In this document: in pieces, positions 24,455-35,419 of the stretch
Numbering within the stretch: the stretch's first letter is position 1
Layout of the letters: each line of letters starts with the position of its first letter
Assembly: GCA_963754265.1 (NCBI GenBank)
Contig: CAVWFB010000001.1
Coordinates: 1 to 64,000, forward strand
DNA from: AC-32 sp963754265
GTDB taxonomy: Bacteria; Actinomycetota; Thermoleophilia; Gaiellales; Gaiellaceae
Direction: 5' to 3'
DNA length: 64,000 nt
The notes under the pieces: model-generated
Told to the model about the DNA's origin: nothing
The model's input: only the letters and a program-made list of their open reading frames with translations
Database searches by the model: none
Translations under genes and position numbers: made by a program

Positions 24455-25560
24455 TCCGCTCCTTCCTTGGAGTCGACGACGAACGTGGAGTCTGGGCTCC
24501 ACGAGATGTCGCTCGGCGCCTGGTCGCGTGCGCCGGGCTCGCTGTTCTGGACGTAGACGCTGACGTTGCCGGCCCTCGTCTCGATCACGTACTGCGTCGC
24601 GACGCCGACGTACGCGGTCTCGATGAGCCGGCCGGTGAGCTTGTTCTCCTCGCCGTGGCCGAGGCGGATCTTCTCGGGCCGCACGCCGACCGCCACCTTG
24701 CCGGTGCGCCCGTTCAGCGCACCGTTCGCGATGCGCACGTCTGTGCCGTCGTCGAGCCGTACGCTGCCCGGGCCCGTGACGGTCCCGGCGAGCAGGTTCG
24801 AGATGCCGAGGAAGCTGGCGACGAATCCCGTCTTGGGGTTCTCGTAGAGATCCGACGGCGCGCCGAGCTGCTCGATCCGGCCGGCGTTCATGATCGCGAT
24901 TCCGTCCGCCATCGTCATCGCCTCCTCCTGGTCGTGCGTGACGTGCACGAAGGTGATGCCGACGTCGTGCTGGATCGCCTTCAGCTCGAGCTGCATCTGC
25001 TTGCGGAGCTTGAGGTCGAGCGCGCCGAGCGGCTCGTCGAGGAGCAGCACGCGCGGCTTGTTCACGAGCGCGCGCGCGAGGGCGACGCGCTGCTGCTGGC
25101 CGCCGGAGAGCTGGCGCGGCTTGCGCTTGTCGAGCCCCGAGAGGCCGACCAGGCGCAGGATCTCGATCACGCGGCCCTTGAGGTCCCCGCTCCGAATGCC
25201 GCGCCGCCGCAGGCCGAACGCAACGTTCTCGAAGATCGTGAGGTGCGGGAAGAGCGCGTACGACTGGAAGACCGTGTTGACGTCGCGCTTGTACGGCGGC
25301 TTCCCGGTGACCGGCTCGTCACCGAGGTAGATCGTGCCCGAGGTGGGCTCCTCGAAGCCGCCGATCATCCGCAGCGTCGTGGTCTTCCCACACCCGGAGG
25401 GGCCGAGCAGGGCGAAGAAGCTGCCGTGGTCGATCTCCAGCGAGATCCCGTCGACGGCGACGACGTCGTCGAAGGTCTTCGTCACGCGGTCGAGGCGGAC
25501 GTCGACATCGACCTTCCTGGCCGGCATCTCCTCGCGCTGCTCCGTGCTCTCGACGGCCAC
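24451..25560 (-). CDS. Polyamine ABC transporter ATPase (PotA-like)
   Basis: Walker A GPSGCGKTTT, Q-loop VFQSYALFPH, signature LSGGQQQRVALARAL, Walker B VLLLDEPLGALD and H-loop VHVTHDQEEA are all intact. A C-terminal TOBE domain (VGVRPEKIRLG) is present. GTG 25560 shares one base with the AsnC stop (TAGTG) and gives 369 residues; ATG 25527 is an alternative 11 codons in. First transporter gene of the operon, immediately downstream of the regulator. Confidence 0.93.
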   Translation of the reverse strand: MAVESTEQREEMPARKVDVDVRLDRVTKTFDDVVAVDGISLEIDHGSFFALLGPSGCGKTTTLRMIGGFEEPTSGTIYLGDEPVTGKPPYKRDVNTVFQSYALFPHLTIFENVAFGLRRRGIRSGDLKGRVIEILRLVGLSGLDKRKPRQLSGGQQQRVALARALVNKPRVLLLDEPLGALDLKLRKQMQLELKAIQHDVGITFVHVTHDQEEAMTMADGIAIMNAGRIEQLGAPSDLYENPKTGFVASFLGISNLLAGTVTGPGSVRLDDGTDVRIANGALNGRTGKVAVGVRPEKIRLGHGEENKLTGRLIETAYVGVATQYVIETRAGNVSVYVQNSEPGARDQAPSDISWSPDSTFVVDSKEGAE

Positions 25561-26072
25561 TACTGGACTCGCACCCGCTCTCCGTCCTGGAGGCGCGCGC
25601 CCCAGTCGTAGAGCTGCTTCCAGAGCTCGAGGTAGAGGAAGCTCTCGGTCGAGACGACGCCCTCGAGCGCGCGGATCCGGTTCGTCAGGTCGAGGAGCTC
25701 CCGTCGGTCGGCGCACACGACCTCGACGAGGATGTCGAACTGGCCCGCGGTGATGACGACGTAATCGACCTCGTCCCACCTGGCGATCGCGTCCGCAACC
25801 GGCTCGGGCGCGCCCCCCGTCCGGATCCCGACCATCGCCTGGGCGTCGAAGCCGAGCCCGAGCGGGTTGGTGACGCCCGTCACCTGGAGGATGTTGTCGT
25901 CGCAGAGCCGCTGGTAACGGGCGCGGATCGTGGCCTCGGAGACGCCGACGTCTGCGGCGATCCTGCGAAACGGCTCGCGCCCGTTCTTCTGGAGCGCCTC
26001 GATCAAACGTTGGTCGACCCGGTCAAGCCGGCGTGGGCGAGAGACCGCCCCTCGCCGTTCGAGCTGATCCAC
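25560..26072 (-). CDS. AsnC/Lrp-family transcriptional regulator
   Basis: The DNA-binding part is LDRVDQRLIEALQKNGREPFRRIAADVGVSEATIRARYQRL, and an RAM ligand-binding domain follows (DYVVITAGQFDILVEVVCADRRELLDL). GTG 26072 gives 170 residues; TTG 26081 and a GTG-free longer frame to 26162 are alternatives. It heads the polyamine operon and overlaps the ATPase gene, so it very likely controls this operon in response to an amine or amino acid; the operator was not identified. Confidence 0.9.
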   Translation of the reverse strand: MDQLERRGAVSRPRRLDRVDQRLIEALQKNGREPFRRIAADVGVSEATIRARYQRLCDDNILQVTGVTNPLGLGFDAQAMVGIRTGGAPEPVADAIARWDEVDYVVITAGQFDILVEVVCADRRELLDLTNRIRALEGVVSTESFLYLELWKQLYDWGARLQDGERVRVQ

Positions 26073-26164
26073 GCTGCGCAATGCGAGGCGGTTGTACCAC
26101 CGGGCATCGCACCGGGTCAACCGAGAACCGCCTGAGCGCGTGAATGCGAGGGCCGAAGGCATGT

Positions 26165-26191
26165 CCCGGGGTCAGACCCTGGGCCGTGTCC
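26165..26191 (+). repeat. RAYT-associated palindromic repeat, intergenic copy
   Basis: CCCGGGGTCAGACCCTGGG followed by CCGTGTCC, one base different in the palindrome from the copy at 57072. It lies between the AsnC-type regulator and the dehydrogenase terminator. Same orientation as the copies flanking the transposase gene. Confidence 0.8.
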
Positions 26192-26207
26192 GAAACGGAC
26201 GAGCCCC

Positions 26208-26232
26208 GAGGGGGAACCAGCGGTTCCCCCTC
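26208..26232 (-). terminator. Terminator hairpin after the aldehyde dehydrogenase region
   Basis: Perfect 11-bp stem with a 3-base loop (GAGGGGGAACC at 26208-26218, GGTTCCCCCTC at 26222-26232), 7 bases beyond the dehydrogenase stop on the minus strand. Confidence 0.75.
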
Positions 26233-26239
26233 GCTCTTC

Positions 26240-27676
<1,437 letters not shown>

Positions 27677-27715
27677 CGAAAGCCTCCCGGTCGAAACTGG
27701 GTCCAGCCTACCGCG

Positions 27716-28514
27716 CTACCGGCTGCTGAGCAGCCCTGACTCGTGCGTCAGGCGCTGCGAGATCACCACGGGGATGACCGTCAGCAGGATGACCACGAAC
27801 ACGACCGCGTTCACGACGGGCAGCTGCTGCCCGCGCTGGATGTTGTCGAGGATGAAGATCGGCAGCGTCGTCTGCGCGCCGGCGGTGAACGTCGTCACGA
27901 TCACCTCGTCGAAGGAAAGCGCGAAGGCGAGCAGCCCGCCGGCGATGAGCGCTGTCGAGAGCACGGGCCAGATCACGTACCGGAAGGTCTGCCAGCCGTC
28001 GGCCCCGAGGTCCATCGACGCCTCCACGAGCGACGGCGACGTGCGCCGCAGGCGCGCGAGGACGTTGTTGTAGACGACGACGACGCAGAAGGTCGCGTGC
28101 CCGATCACGATCGTCCAGATCGAGAACGAGACGCCCGCGAAGACGTAGAACGAGTTCAGCGCCATCCCGGTGATGATCCCGGGCAGGGCGATCGGCAGCA
28201 GGAGCAGGAACGAGATCGACTCGCGGCCGAAGAAGCTGAAGCGGTGGATGGCAAACGAGGCCGCGGACCCGAGCACGAGCGCGATCGCGGTCGCCACGAG
28301 CCCGACCTTGACGCGAGAGCCAGAGCGAGTTGCGTACTTCGTGGTCGTCCCAGGCGACCCGGAACCAGTGGAACGTCCAGCTCTCGATCGGCCAGGTCTG
28401 GATGACCGAGCCGTTGAAGGCGTACACCATGATGATCAGGATCGGAATCCAGAGAAACGCCATCACCAGCAGGGTCCAGACGGCGAGCCCGATGCGGGTT
28501 CCGCGCGTGCTCAC
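27716..28514 (-). CDS. Second polyamine transporter permease (PotC-like), frameshift near 28313
   Basis: GTG 28514 overlaps the previous permease stop (GTGA). Frame one runs MSTRGTRIGLAVWTLLVMAF to HEVRNSLWLS; one extra base at about 28313 shifts it and the other frame continues VKVGLVATAIALVLGSAASFAI through the EAA loop VEASMDLGADGWQTFRYVIWP and FALSFDEVIVTTF to LLSSR. Corrected length about 265 residues. Both halves are well preserved; only one base disrupts the gene. Confidence 0.8.
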
Positions 28515-29423
28515 AGCGCCTCGAACGCCCCTAGCCGCTTGGCCACGACGAGGTAGATCCCCATCACGAGCACCGGCACGCTCGCGAGGGCCGCGGCGAA
28601 GGGGACATTGCCGTTGATCCCGATCTGCTCCTCGACCACGTTCCCGATGAAGTTGTGCTTCCCGCCGCCCACGAGCGCGGGCGTGATGAAGTCCCCGAGC
28701 GTCAGCGAGAACGTGAAGATCGAGCCTGCGATCACGCCGGGCAGCGCGAGCGGCAGGATGACGCTGCCGGAACGTCCGCCAGCCGCGGGCGCCGAGATCG
28801 CCCGAGGCCTCGAGGTAGTTCTGCGGGATTCGCTCGAGCGCCGCGTAGACCGGGAGGATCATGAACGGCAGCCAGACGTAGGAGAAGACGATCCACATCG
28901 CCGTGTTCGTGTAGGCGAGGCCGGCGTCCGGCAGGCCGATCGAGTTCAGCGCCCAGTTGAGCGCGCCGTTCTTCGCCAGGATCAGCCGCCAGGAGTAGAT
29001 CCGCACGAGGTAGCTCGACCACAGGGGCAGGAGCACCAGCACGAACAGCACCAACCGCAGCCGACGAGGTGCGATCCGGGCCATGAAGAAGGCCAACGGA
29101 AAGGCGAGCACGGCGTCGGTCAGGGTCACCGCCGCGGCCATCAGGATCGTGCGCAGGATGATCTGGCGGTAGACGCTGTCGTGAATGATCGTGCTGAAGT
29201 TGTCGAGCGTCCAGTCGTGGACGACCTTCCCGGTGAAGGCGTCCACCTGCCAGAAGGACGACACGAACAGCGCCACGAGCGCGCCGACGTAGACGACCAG
29301 GAACGCCAGCACGGGCAGCGCGAGCAGGCCGGCCGCCTTCAGCCACGGCCGGCGCCAGAGGGCGGCCGAAAGGCGGAGGCGGGCCCCTCGGAGGGAAGGG
29401 CCCGCCTCGGCGACCTCAGTCAC
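28511..29423 (-). CDS. Second polyamine transporter permease (PotB-like), frameshift near 28766
   Basis: Frame one: MTEVAEAGPSLRGARLRL, several helices, to LEASGDLGARGWRTFR; one extra base at about 28766; then SVILPLALPGVIAGSIFTFSLTLGDFI to AKRLGAFEAL. The break falls inside the EAA loop, so a real frameshift would destroy function. Corrected length about 303 residues. Begins 3 bases after the binding-protein stop. Confidence 0.8.
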
Positions 29424-29426
29424 GGA

Positions 29427-30639
29427 CTAGCCCGTGATCTGCGTCCACGCCGTCTGCCAGTCGTTGTAGTCCATGCAGTCGTTCTTGCCGTTGCCGCAGT
29501 CGGCGATCGGCGTCTTCCAGAACTTGATCGTGTTGTAGTAGTTGAGCGGCTCGTTCAGGTGGTACTTCGCGCACGAGCCGGCCTGGATCGTGTTCATGAA
29601 CGGGCACGCCTTCGGGTTGACGGGCGTCTCGCCGAAGATGAGCGCCTGCTGCGCCTGCACCTGCGGCGTCGTGACGTACTTCATCCACAGGTAGGCGCAG
29701 TTCGGGTGCGGCGCCTTCTTGGCCAGCATCCACGTGTCGGCCCAGCCCGTGGCGCCGTCCTTCGGGATGACCTCGGTGACCGGGACCTTCTTCGCCTGCA
29801 GAGCGAGCGTGTCGACCGGCCAGATCGCGCCGATCGAGACGTCGCCGTTCGCAAAGGCCGCCCGGCCGTCCGTGTCGTAGTTCCAGTAGAGCTTGACGAG
29901 CTTCCGCTGCTGCTTGAGCAGGTTGACGGTCGCGTCGAACTGCGTCTTGTTCAGCTCGTACGGATCCTTGATCCCGAGGCTCGGGCTTCGAGTGCATCAG
30001 GTAGAAGGCCGCGTCGGCGATCTGGATCGGGTTGTTGGGGATCGTGATCTGGCCCTTGTACTTGGAGTCGTAGAGCGCGCCCCACTCGGTCGGGCCCGGC
30101 TTCACCTTCTGGTTGTTGTAGAGCAGGACGTTCGGGCCCCACTGCAGCGAGACGCCGTAGTGGACGCCGTCGACGGTGTTGTGCGCCGGCGACTTGAAGA
30201 TCGGGATGAAGTTCTGCCAGCTCGGGATCAGGTTGACGTTGACGGGCTTGACGTCCCCGCCCCTGATCAGGCGCAGGCTCGCGTCGCCCGAAGCCGAGAC
30301 CAGATCCCACTGGCCGCCGCCGCCGCCCCCGCCTGCGCGCATGAGCGCGACCATCTGGTTGGAGGACCCCGCGTCCTTGCGCTGGATCACGCAGCCGGTC
30401 TGCTGGGTGAACTTCTTCGCGAACGCGGGATCGGAGTAGTACGGCCACTCGATCAGGTTGAGCTTGCCCTCGCCCTTGCCGATCGAGCTCGGCGTGTTCG
30501 CCGGCGTGCCGCCGGTGGTCGTTGTCGAGGACGATTTGCTCTCCCCGCTCGAGCCGCAGCCCGCCGCGACGACGGCAAGCGCCCCGACAAGGAGCGCCGC
30601 TGCGCCCCAGCTGAGGAGGCGCCTGTGAGCGTTCTTCAT
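29427..30639 (-). CDS. Second polyamine-binding lipoprotein (PotD-like), frameshift near 29982
   Basis: ATG 30639 overlaps the ATPase stop (ATGA). Sec-type lipoprotein signal MKNAHRRLLSWGAAALLVG ending VVAAGCGSS. Body: LNLIEWPYYSDPAFAKKF, MRAGGGGGGGQWDLVSASGD, YGVSLQWGPNVLLYNN. An extra base at about 29982 follows LMHSKP; the other frame continues SLGIKDPYELNK and ends DWQTAWTQITG. Corrected length about 403 residues. Unlike the first copy, it has no twin-arginine signal, and it is only distantly similar, so it probably has a different ligand. Confidence 0.8.
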
Positions 30640-31714
30640 CTCTCTCCTTCCGTATCCCCCGTTGCGTCGAGCTCGAGCGTGTGCTCTGGGCGCCACTCGA
30701 GCAGAACCGGCCGGCCCTTGGCGTCGAGCGCCTCGGCCGATGTGGTTTCGAGGTTTTGCCGAACGACCTGCAGCTCGCCGCCGCCGTCGAGCTTGACGAC
30801 GTAGCGGGTGACCATGCCGGCGTAGACGACGTCGCGGATGCGGCCGGTCTCGGCGTGGGCGCCCCTCGCCGGGAGAGGCACCCGCATCGGTCATCCGGAT
30901 CTTCTCCGGCCGCACGGCGAACCGTTTGCCGTCGCGCTCGACGACGTTCGAGACGCCGACGAAGCCGGCGACGAACGCGGTGGCCGGGCGTTCGTACACC
31001 TCCGCGGGCTCGCCGAGCTGCTCGATCCGGCCGCGGTCGAAGACCGCGATGCGATCGCTCATGGTCAGCGCCTCGTCCTGGTCGTGGGTGACGTAGACGA
31101 ACGTCATGCCGAGATCGCGCTGCAGGCCCTTGAGGAAGAGCTGCATCTCCTGGCGGAGCTTGAGGTCAAGCGCCCCGAGGGGCTCGTCGAGCAAGAGCAC
31201 CTGGGGGCTATTCACGATCGCGCGCGCGAGCGCGACTCGCTGCCGCTGCCCGCCCGAGAGCTGAACCGGCTTCCTGCCCTCGAGGCCCGCCAGGCGGACG
31301 AGGTCGAGCGCTTCGGAGGCGCGGCGGTTGCGCTCGCTGCGCCGGACCCGCTTGACCTTCAGCCCGTAGGCGACGTTTTCGCCGACGGTCATGTGCGGGA
31401 AGAGCGCGTAGTCCTGGAAGACCGTGTTGACGTCACGCGCGTAGGGCGGCCGGTGCGTGACGTCGGCGCCGGAGAGGAACGACCCGCCCCTCGTCGGGCG
31501 ACTCGAACCCCGCGATCACCCTCAGCGTCGTCGTCTTGCCCGAGCCGGACGGGCCGAGCATGGTGAAGAACTCGCCCTGCCTGATCTCGAGGTCGACGCC
31601 GTCGACCGCCACCACGTCGCCGTAGGCCTTGCGCACCCCCTCGAGGCGCACGGCGGGCCCGGCGCCCCGGTAGGCGTCGAGGGACCGCTCCTCCGCTCGC
31701 TCCTGCAATGACAC
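30636..31714 (-). CDS. Second polyamine transporter ATPase (PotA-like), two frameshifts
   Basis: GTG 31714: MSLQERAEERSLDAYRG, Walker A GPSGSGKTTT; extra base at about 31483 after FESPDEGR, continuing SFLSGADVTHRPPYARDVN; signature LSGGQRQRVALARAI, Walker B VLLLDEPLGALD, H-loop YVTHDQDEA; second extra base at about 30861 after ASPGEG, continuing AHAETGRIRDVVYAG to TGDTEGER. Corrected length about 358 residues. All ATPase motifs survive. It heads the second transporter operon. Confidence 0.82.
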
Positions 31715-31726
31715 CAGCTCGGGCGA

Positions 31727-31879
31727 TTATCGCGGGTTCACCGGCGGCGCACAGGACTGCGGCTCGCCCTCGCAGCAGCCGAGCTTGAACGAGCAACGCG
31801 GGCACTGCCACGTCTGGTGACGCCAGTCCATGACCCCACCGCAGCGAGGACAGTGCTCGCGCGCCTGCTCGGCCTCCAC
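31727..31879 (-). CDS. 50-residue zinc-ribbon protein
   Basis: From a GTG at 31879: VEAEQAREHCPRCGGVMDW, then WQCPRCSFKLGCCEGEPQSC. Two CXXC knuckles about 17 residues apart form a zinc ribbon, and a Cys-rich tail (GCCEGEPQSC) could bind a second metal. The start is uncertain, but the Cys pattern is clear. It lies 12 bases before the ATPase gene on the same strand; whether it belongs to that operon is unknown. Confidence 0.6.
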   Translation of the reverse strand: MEAEQAREHCPRCGGVMDWRHQTWQCPRCSFKLGCCEGEPQSCAPPVNPR

Positions 31880-31910
31880 GCTCCGGGACTCTAGGAGCCC
31901 GGCCTGACGG

Positions 31911-32291
31911 TCAGCTCGGAGCCGATGCCTGCTGGCCGGGTGTATGGAGCAGGCTCTCGACCTCCTCGACACCCTGCACCCGGCGTGCCTTGCCGACGAG
32001 CTCTTCGATCAGCTCGGTCGAGTCGACCTCGCCGCGCAGGACGACCTTGCCGTGCTCGGCGTTGACGTCGATCGCGCCCTTCGGCACGTCGGCGTCGCGG
32101 AAGATCTCGGACTCGACCTTTCGTGCCAGGGTGACGTCGTCCTGGGGCGGGCCCTGAACTCCCTCCCGCCGCCGGCGCGCGAACCCCGTGAGACGTTTCA
32201 CCGTCGCCTTGCGGCGGCGCTTTCCGTTGTCGGGGTCGAAGAAGTACGCAAGCGCGGCGCCCAGCGCCGCAAAGCGCAATGCTTTGGTCAT
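31911..32291 (-). CDS. BON-domain protein with N-terminal membrane segment
   Basis: 126 residues. LRFAALGAALAYFFDPDNGKRRR is a membrane/anchor segment followed by a basic patch, as in YtxH-like proteins. Residues 55-120 form a BON domain (DDVTLARKVESEIFRDADVPKGAIDVNAEHGKVV; LRGEVDSTELIEELVGKARRVQGVEEVESLLH). BON domains bind membranes or lipids and occur in envelope-stress proteins. Preceded by GGAGGGACC at good spacing. Confidence 0.85.
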   Translation of the reverse strand: MTKALRFAALGAALAYFFDPDNGKRRRKATVKRLTGFARRRREGVQGPPQDDVTLARKVESEIFRDADVPKGAIDVNAEHGKVVLRGEVDSTELIEELVGKARRVQGVEEVESLLHTPGQQASAPS

Positions 32292-32361
32292 CGGTCCCTC
32301 CTAGGTCGATGAAGGCCGGGGTACCCGGCGTCCACGGGCGGAACCGAGAGCCTAAAGGGTC

Positions 32362-32664
32362 TTAGTCACCCCAGTCGAAGTCACGCGACCGGCTCCAGAG
32401 CCCTTCCTCCTTCGGCTCCGCATCCTCGGGGGAGTCGGTTGGCCAGGCAAGCGGGGTCGAGGTCGAGACCGCCGGCTCCTGGCCGTCCATGGTCTCCTCG
32501 ATCCTCGCCTGCTCCTCGGTCTTGAAGAGCGGGTGGTTCTCGAACGGGTCTTCGGTCTTGTACCTGTCGATCGGCAGGTCGCCCTCGAGCCCGGAGTTCT
32601 TCTCCTTGAGCTCCAGGTGATCCTGAATTACTTGTGCGAACAGCGACGAAGTCTCCACCGGCAT
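32362..32664 (-). CDS. Conserved hydrophilic protein of unknown function
   Basis: 100 residues from ATG 32664 after GGGAGGACG. N-terminal helix SSLFAQVIQDHLELKEKNSGLE; acidic rest with no Cys; ends RSRDFDWGD. It resembles small proteins common in this actinobacterial group, but I know no function. It lies between the BON gene and the diguanylate cyclase on the same strand. Confidence 0.65.
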   Translation of the reverse strand: MPVETSSLFAQVIQDHLELKEKNSGLEGDLPIDRYKTEDPFENHPLFKTEEQARIEETMDGQEPAVSTSTPLAWPTDSPEDAEPKEEGLWSRSRDFDWGD

Positions 32665-32734
32665 ACGTCCTCCCGTGGTCTTGGGGGCAAGGCGCCGGAT
32701 TCTAGCGTCTTCGCCAGAGGATCGAGCAGCCCTC

Positions 32735-34498
32735 CTAGGGCTGACGCGCACCCGGCCGCGCTGCCACGACCCGATTCTTGCCCGCACGCTTCGCCTCGTA
32801 GAGCGCGCCGTCCGCGGCCGGGACGATCGATTCTGCACCGGCGCTCTCGGGGTACGCGGCGACGCCGAGGCTGACCGTGACGAAGATCCGCGAGCCGTCC
32901 GGTGCGAGGATCGTGCGTCGCTCGAGCGCCGTACGCGCTCGCTCGGCGAGGCGGGTGGCGCCCTCGAGGTCGGTGCCCGGGAGAACGATGGCGAACTCCT
33001 CGCCGCCCCAGCGGGCGGGCACGTCGATCTCGCGCACACACTCGCGGAGGGTCTCGGCGAACTCGACCAGGACGCCGTCGCCGACCGGGTGGCCGAAGCG
33101 GTCGTTGATCGACTTGAAGCTGTCGAGGTCGGCGAGCACGAACGCCACCGACCCGCCGAAGCGCTCGGCACGGAGCAGCTCGCTCGCAAGCGCCTCCTCG
33201 CAGTGGCGGCGGTTCGCAAGGCCGGTGAGCATGTCCACGAGAGCCTGGCGCGCGACGATCCGGTGGAGGCGCGCGTTCTCGAGTGCGATCGCCGCGTGCG
33301 CGACGAGCGTCGCCGCCGTGCGCCGCTGCTCGACGGTGAAGCCGCGCCCGACGAGCGTGAGCGTGCCGAAGCTCTGGCGGCCGGCCGTGAGCGGGAGCTC
33401 GAAGCGCTCGCCCCGGTCCGAGAGCGAGCCCGTCTGGACGACCTCGCCGGCGAGGCCGACGACGAGCCCGCCGGTCGCGCCGGTCGTCTCGACCACCGTC
33501 TCGATGATCACGCGCAGGAGCTGGTCGACGTCGTGCGTCGCCGCGAGGGCCTCGCCGAAGCGCACCGTCGCCTCGCGTAGACGCGCGCGCTCCGCCCCGA
33601 GCTCCTGATCTCTCGCCTCGAGCTGGTCGGCCATCTCGTTGAACGCGAGACCCAGGCGGGCGAACTCGTCGCGCCCACGGACGTTCACGCGCCGGTCGAG
33701 CCTCCCCCGGGCGATCGCATTGGCGGCATCCGCAAGGCCGCCCAGGGAGTTGACGATCGAGCCGCCGACGACGTAGGCGACCAGGGCGATGAGGGCGAGC
33801 GACCCGAGGAGGCCGATCAGGAGGCGGCGGTCTGCCGAGGCGACTTCGTGGTCGATCCTCGCCTGCGGCGAGAGCAGCGCGAGTGCGTCATCGGAGGCCC
33901 CTGGTTGCACGCCGGCCGCCAGCGTCCGGTAGCGATCGCCACCGACGTCGAGGGTCTCTGCGCGCGCAGGGGCCGAGAGCCGGAGGCTGCGAAGGTCGGA
34001 CGGGCCTGCAGCGATTCGCCCGCTCTCGACGACGACGAGCAGGTCGCCGGGGGAGAGCCCGGCTCGGTTGCCGAGGCGGGTGAGCGAGCGGGAGCTCAAG
34101 GGCACGCCGGAGACCAGCGTGCCGAGCAGGCCGTTCGAGCCTACGACCTTGACCTCGGAGGTCTCGCCGATCGTCTTCGGAGGGCCGAGCGTCAGCGTGG
34201 AAGACTCGAGCCGCACCCCCGGACTGGCCGCGAGCTGCCGCCGCAGGGCGCGGCGGTCGTGGCGCTGGAGAGCGTGCTGGAAGTCGGGGTTGGAGGCGAG
34301 CCGATGGGCGCGCCGATTCGCCTGTGAGAGCTCGTTCTTGTAACCCGCGAGAACAGCCCGGAGACCGGCCTCCAGGCGCACGTCGACCTTCCGCGTCTCG
34401 CTACGGCCGGCGACCGCGTGCAGGCCCCATCCGGCCGCACTGAGCGGGATCAGCGAGACCAGCAGGAAATACGCGACAAGTTTGAGCTTGAAGCTCAT
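32735..34498 (-). CDS. Membrane diguanylate cyclase (HAMP-GAF-GGDEF)
   Basis: 587 residues. TM1 at 7-27, extracytoplasmic sensor 28-223, TM2 about 224-246, HAMP about 247-298 (LADAANAIARGRLDRRVNVRG), GAF-like domain about 310-410, GGDEF domain about 420-580. Active-site GGEEF is at 498-502, and the product-inhibition site RXXD (REID, 489-492) sits 5 residues upstream, so it should make cyclic di-GMP under feedback control. A TAAATT box 7 bases before the ATG suggests a leaderless mRNA. No c-di-GMP receptor was seen nearby, but a Flp pilin and large exoproteins are within 25 kb. Confidence 0.95.
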   Translation of the reverse strand: MSFKLKLVAYFLLVSLIPLSAAGWGLHAVAGRSETRKVDVRLEAGLRAVLAGYKNELSQANRRAHRLASNPDFQHALQRHDRRALRRQLAASPGVRLESSTLTLGPPKTIGETSEVKVVGSNGLLGTLVSGVPLSSRSLTRLGNRAGLSPGDLLVVVESGRIAAGPSDLRSLRLSAPARAETLDVGGDRYRTLAAGVQPGASDDALALLSPQARIDHEVASADRRLLIGLLGSLALIALVAYVVGGSIVNSLGGLADAANAIARGRLDRRVNVRGRDEFARLGLAFNEMADQLEARDQELGAERARLREATVRFGEALAATHDVDQLLRVIIETVVETTGATGGLVVGLAGEVVQTGSLSDRGERFELPLTAGRQSFGTLTLVGRGFTVEQRRTAATLVAHAAIALENARLHRIVARQALVDMLTGLANRRHCEEALASELLRAERFGGSVAFVLADLDSFKSINDRFGHPVGDGVLVEFAETLRECVREIDVPARWGGEEFAIVLPGTDLEGATRLAERARTALERRTILAPDGSRIFVTVSLGVAAYPESAGAESIVPAADGALYEAKRAGKNRVVAARPGARQP

Positions 34499-34505
34499 TA
34501 CTTAC

Positions 34506-34511
34506 AATTTA
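34506..34511 (-). promoter_or_regulatory. -10 box for a leaderless cyclase mRNA
   Basis: TAAATT on the minus strand ends 7 bases before the cyclase ATG, and there is no Shine-Dalgarno. This arrangement fits transcription starting at the ATG. The opposite strand has TACAGT at 34542-34547 for the divergent gene. Confidence 0.4.
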
Positions 34512-34571
34512 GGTTCCGCAGTTAATGGCCGATACCACGACTACAGTGCATCGGCAGATCGAGGGGAAGGT

Positions 34572-35408
34572 GTGAGCAGAAGCATTGCAATCATTGCGGT
34601 GGCCGCGCTCATTGGAGCGGCGCTCGGCGCGGCGGTCACGCTGCCGACGCTCGTCGTCATCGGCAACGACACCCCTCCTGCGGCCCTGCCCTTCGGCTCC
34701 GGTGGTGGTGAGCACACCGTCGTGCGCGCCACGCCGCTCCCCGTCCGTCACGCCAAGGTGCGCCGTTCCGCGCGCACATCAACGCCCCGGTCGTCCGTGA
34801 CCACGTCGGCCCCGGCGCTCGCCTCGGTAACCGGCCGGCCGACCGGCTCGGCTCCCGCCTCCGGCGGAACTCCTCCCCAGGGCCCTGTCGACACGAGTCC
34901 CCGTCCGCGGCCGACCGCGCCGTCACCCCCGCCACCTCCACCTCCGCCTCCGCCTCCTCCGCCTCCGCCGGTCTCGCCGCCTCCGCCTCCTCCGCCTCCG
35001 CCGGTCTCACCGCCTCCACCTCCCCCACCGCCGCCTCCGCCGGTCGCACCGCCCCCGCCACCTCCGCCCCCAGCGGCCAAACCACCGCCGCCTCCGTCCC
35101 CCACGGCCAAACCACCACCACCGCCGCCGCCGGTCGCCGGGACCAGGAGCGGGCAGGACACAGGCTCGAAGAGCGGCAAGTGCGACGATCGGAACCGCAA
35201 CCAGGGCGACCGTGACCACAACCACGGAGGCGACGACCAGAGCGACCGCGATCACAGCCATGGCTCGACCGGCGGCTGGGGCGGCCACGACGACGGGCAC
35301 GACGAGGACGACGATCACGGAAGCTCGCACGGCAGCTCGGGTAGCCAGGGTAAGAGCAGCGACAAGGGCGGCAAGGACCACGGCAAGGGTCACGGGCCGA
35401 AGCGCTAG
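34572..35408 (+). CDS. Polyproline and Asp/His/Gly-rich exported or anchored protein
   Basis: GTG 34572 has GAGGGG 5 bases upstream; 278 residues. N-terminal membrane/signal segment (SIAIIAVAALIGAALGAAVTLPTLVVIG); a Ser/Thr/Pro linker; about 100 residues of long proline runs broken by VSP, VAP and AKP; then a C-terminal 90 residues rich in Asp, His, Gly and Ser (DDQSDRDHSHGS; GHDDGHDEDDDHGSS). The proline part should form a stiff polyproline-II rod crossing the wall, and the tail could bind metal ions. Long proline runs need EF-P to be translated. No known family. Divergent from the diguanylate cyclase. Confidence 0.75.
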   Translation: MSRSIAIIAVAALIGAALGAAVTLPTLVVIGNDTPPAALPFGSGGGEHTVVRATPLPVRHAKVRRSARTSTPRSSVTTSAPALASVTGRPTGSAPASGGTPPQGPVDTSPRPRPTAPSPPPPPPPPPPPPPPPVSPPPPPPPPPVSPPPPPPPPPPPVAPPPPPPPPAAKPPPPPSPTAKPPPPPPPVAGTRSGQDTGSKSGKCDDRNRNQGDRDHNHGGDDQSDRDHSHGSTGGWGGHDDGHDEDDDHGSSHGSSGSQGKSSDKGGKDHGKGHGPKR

Positions 35409-35419
35409 GCTCCCGCTTC

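Noticed and set aside
34748..35221. Glycine-run protein on the minus strand opposite the polyproline tract
   Set aside because: Poly-Gly is the automatic complement of CCN-rich proline codons; there is no ribosome site, and the plus frame has a signal segment and a good Shine-Dalgarno.
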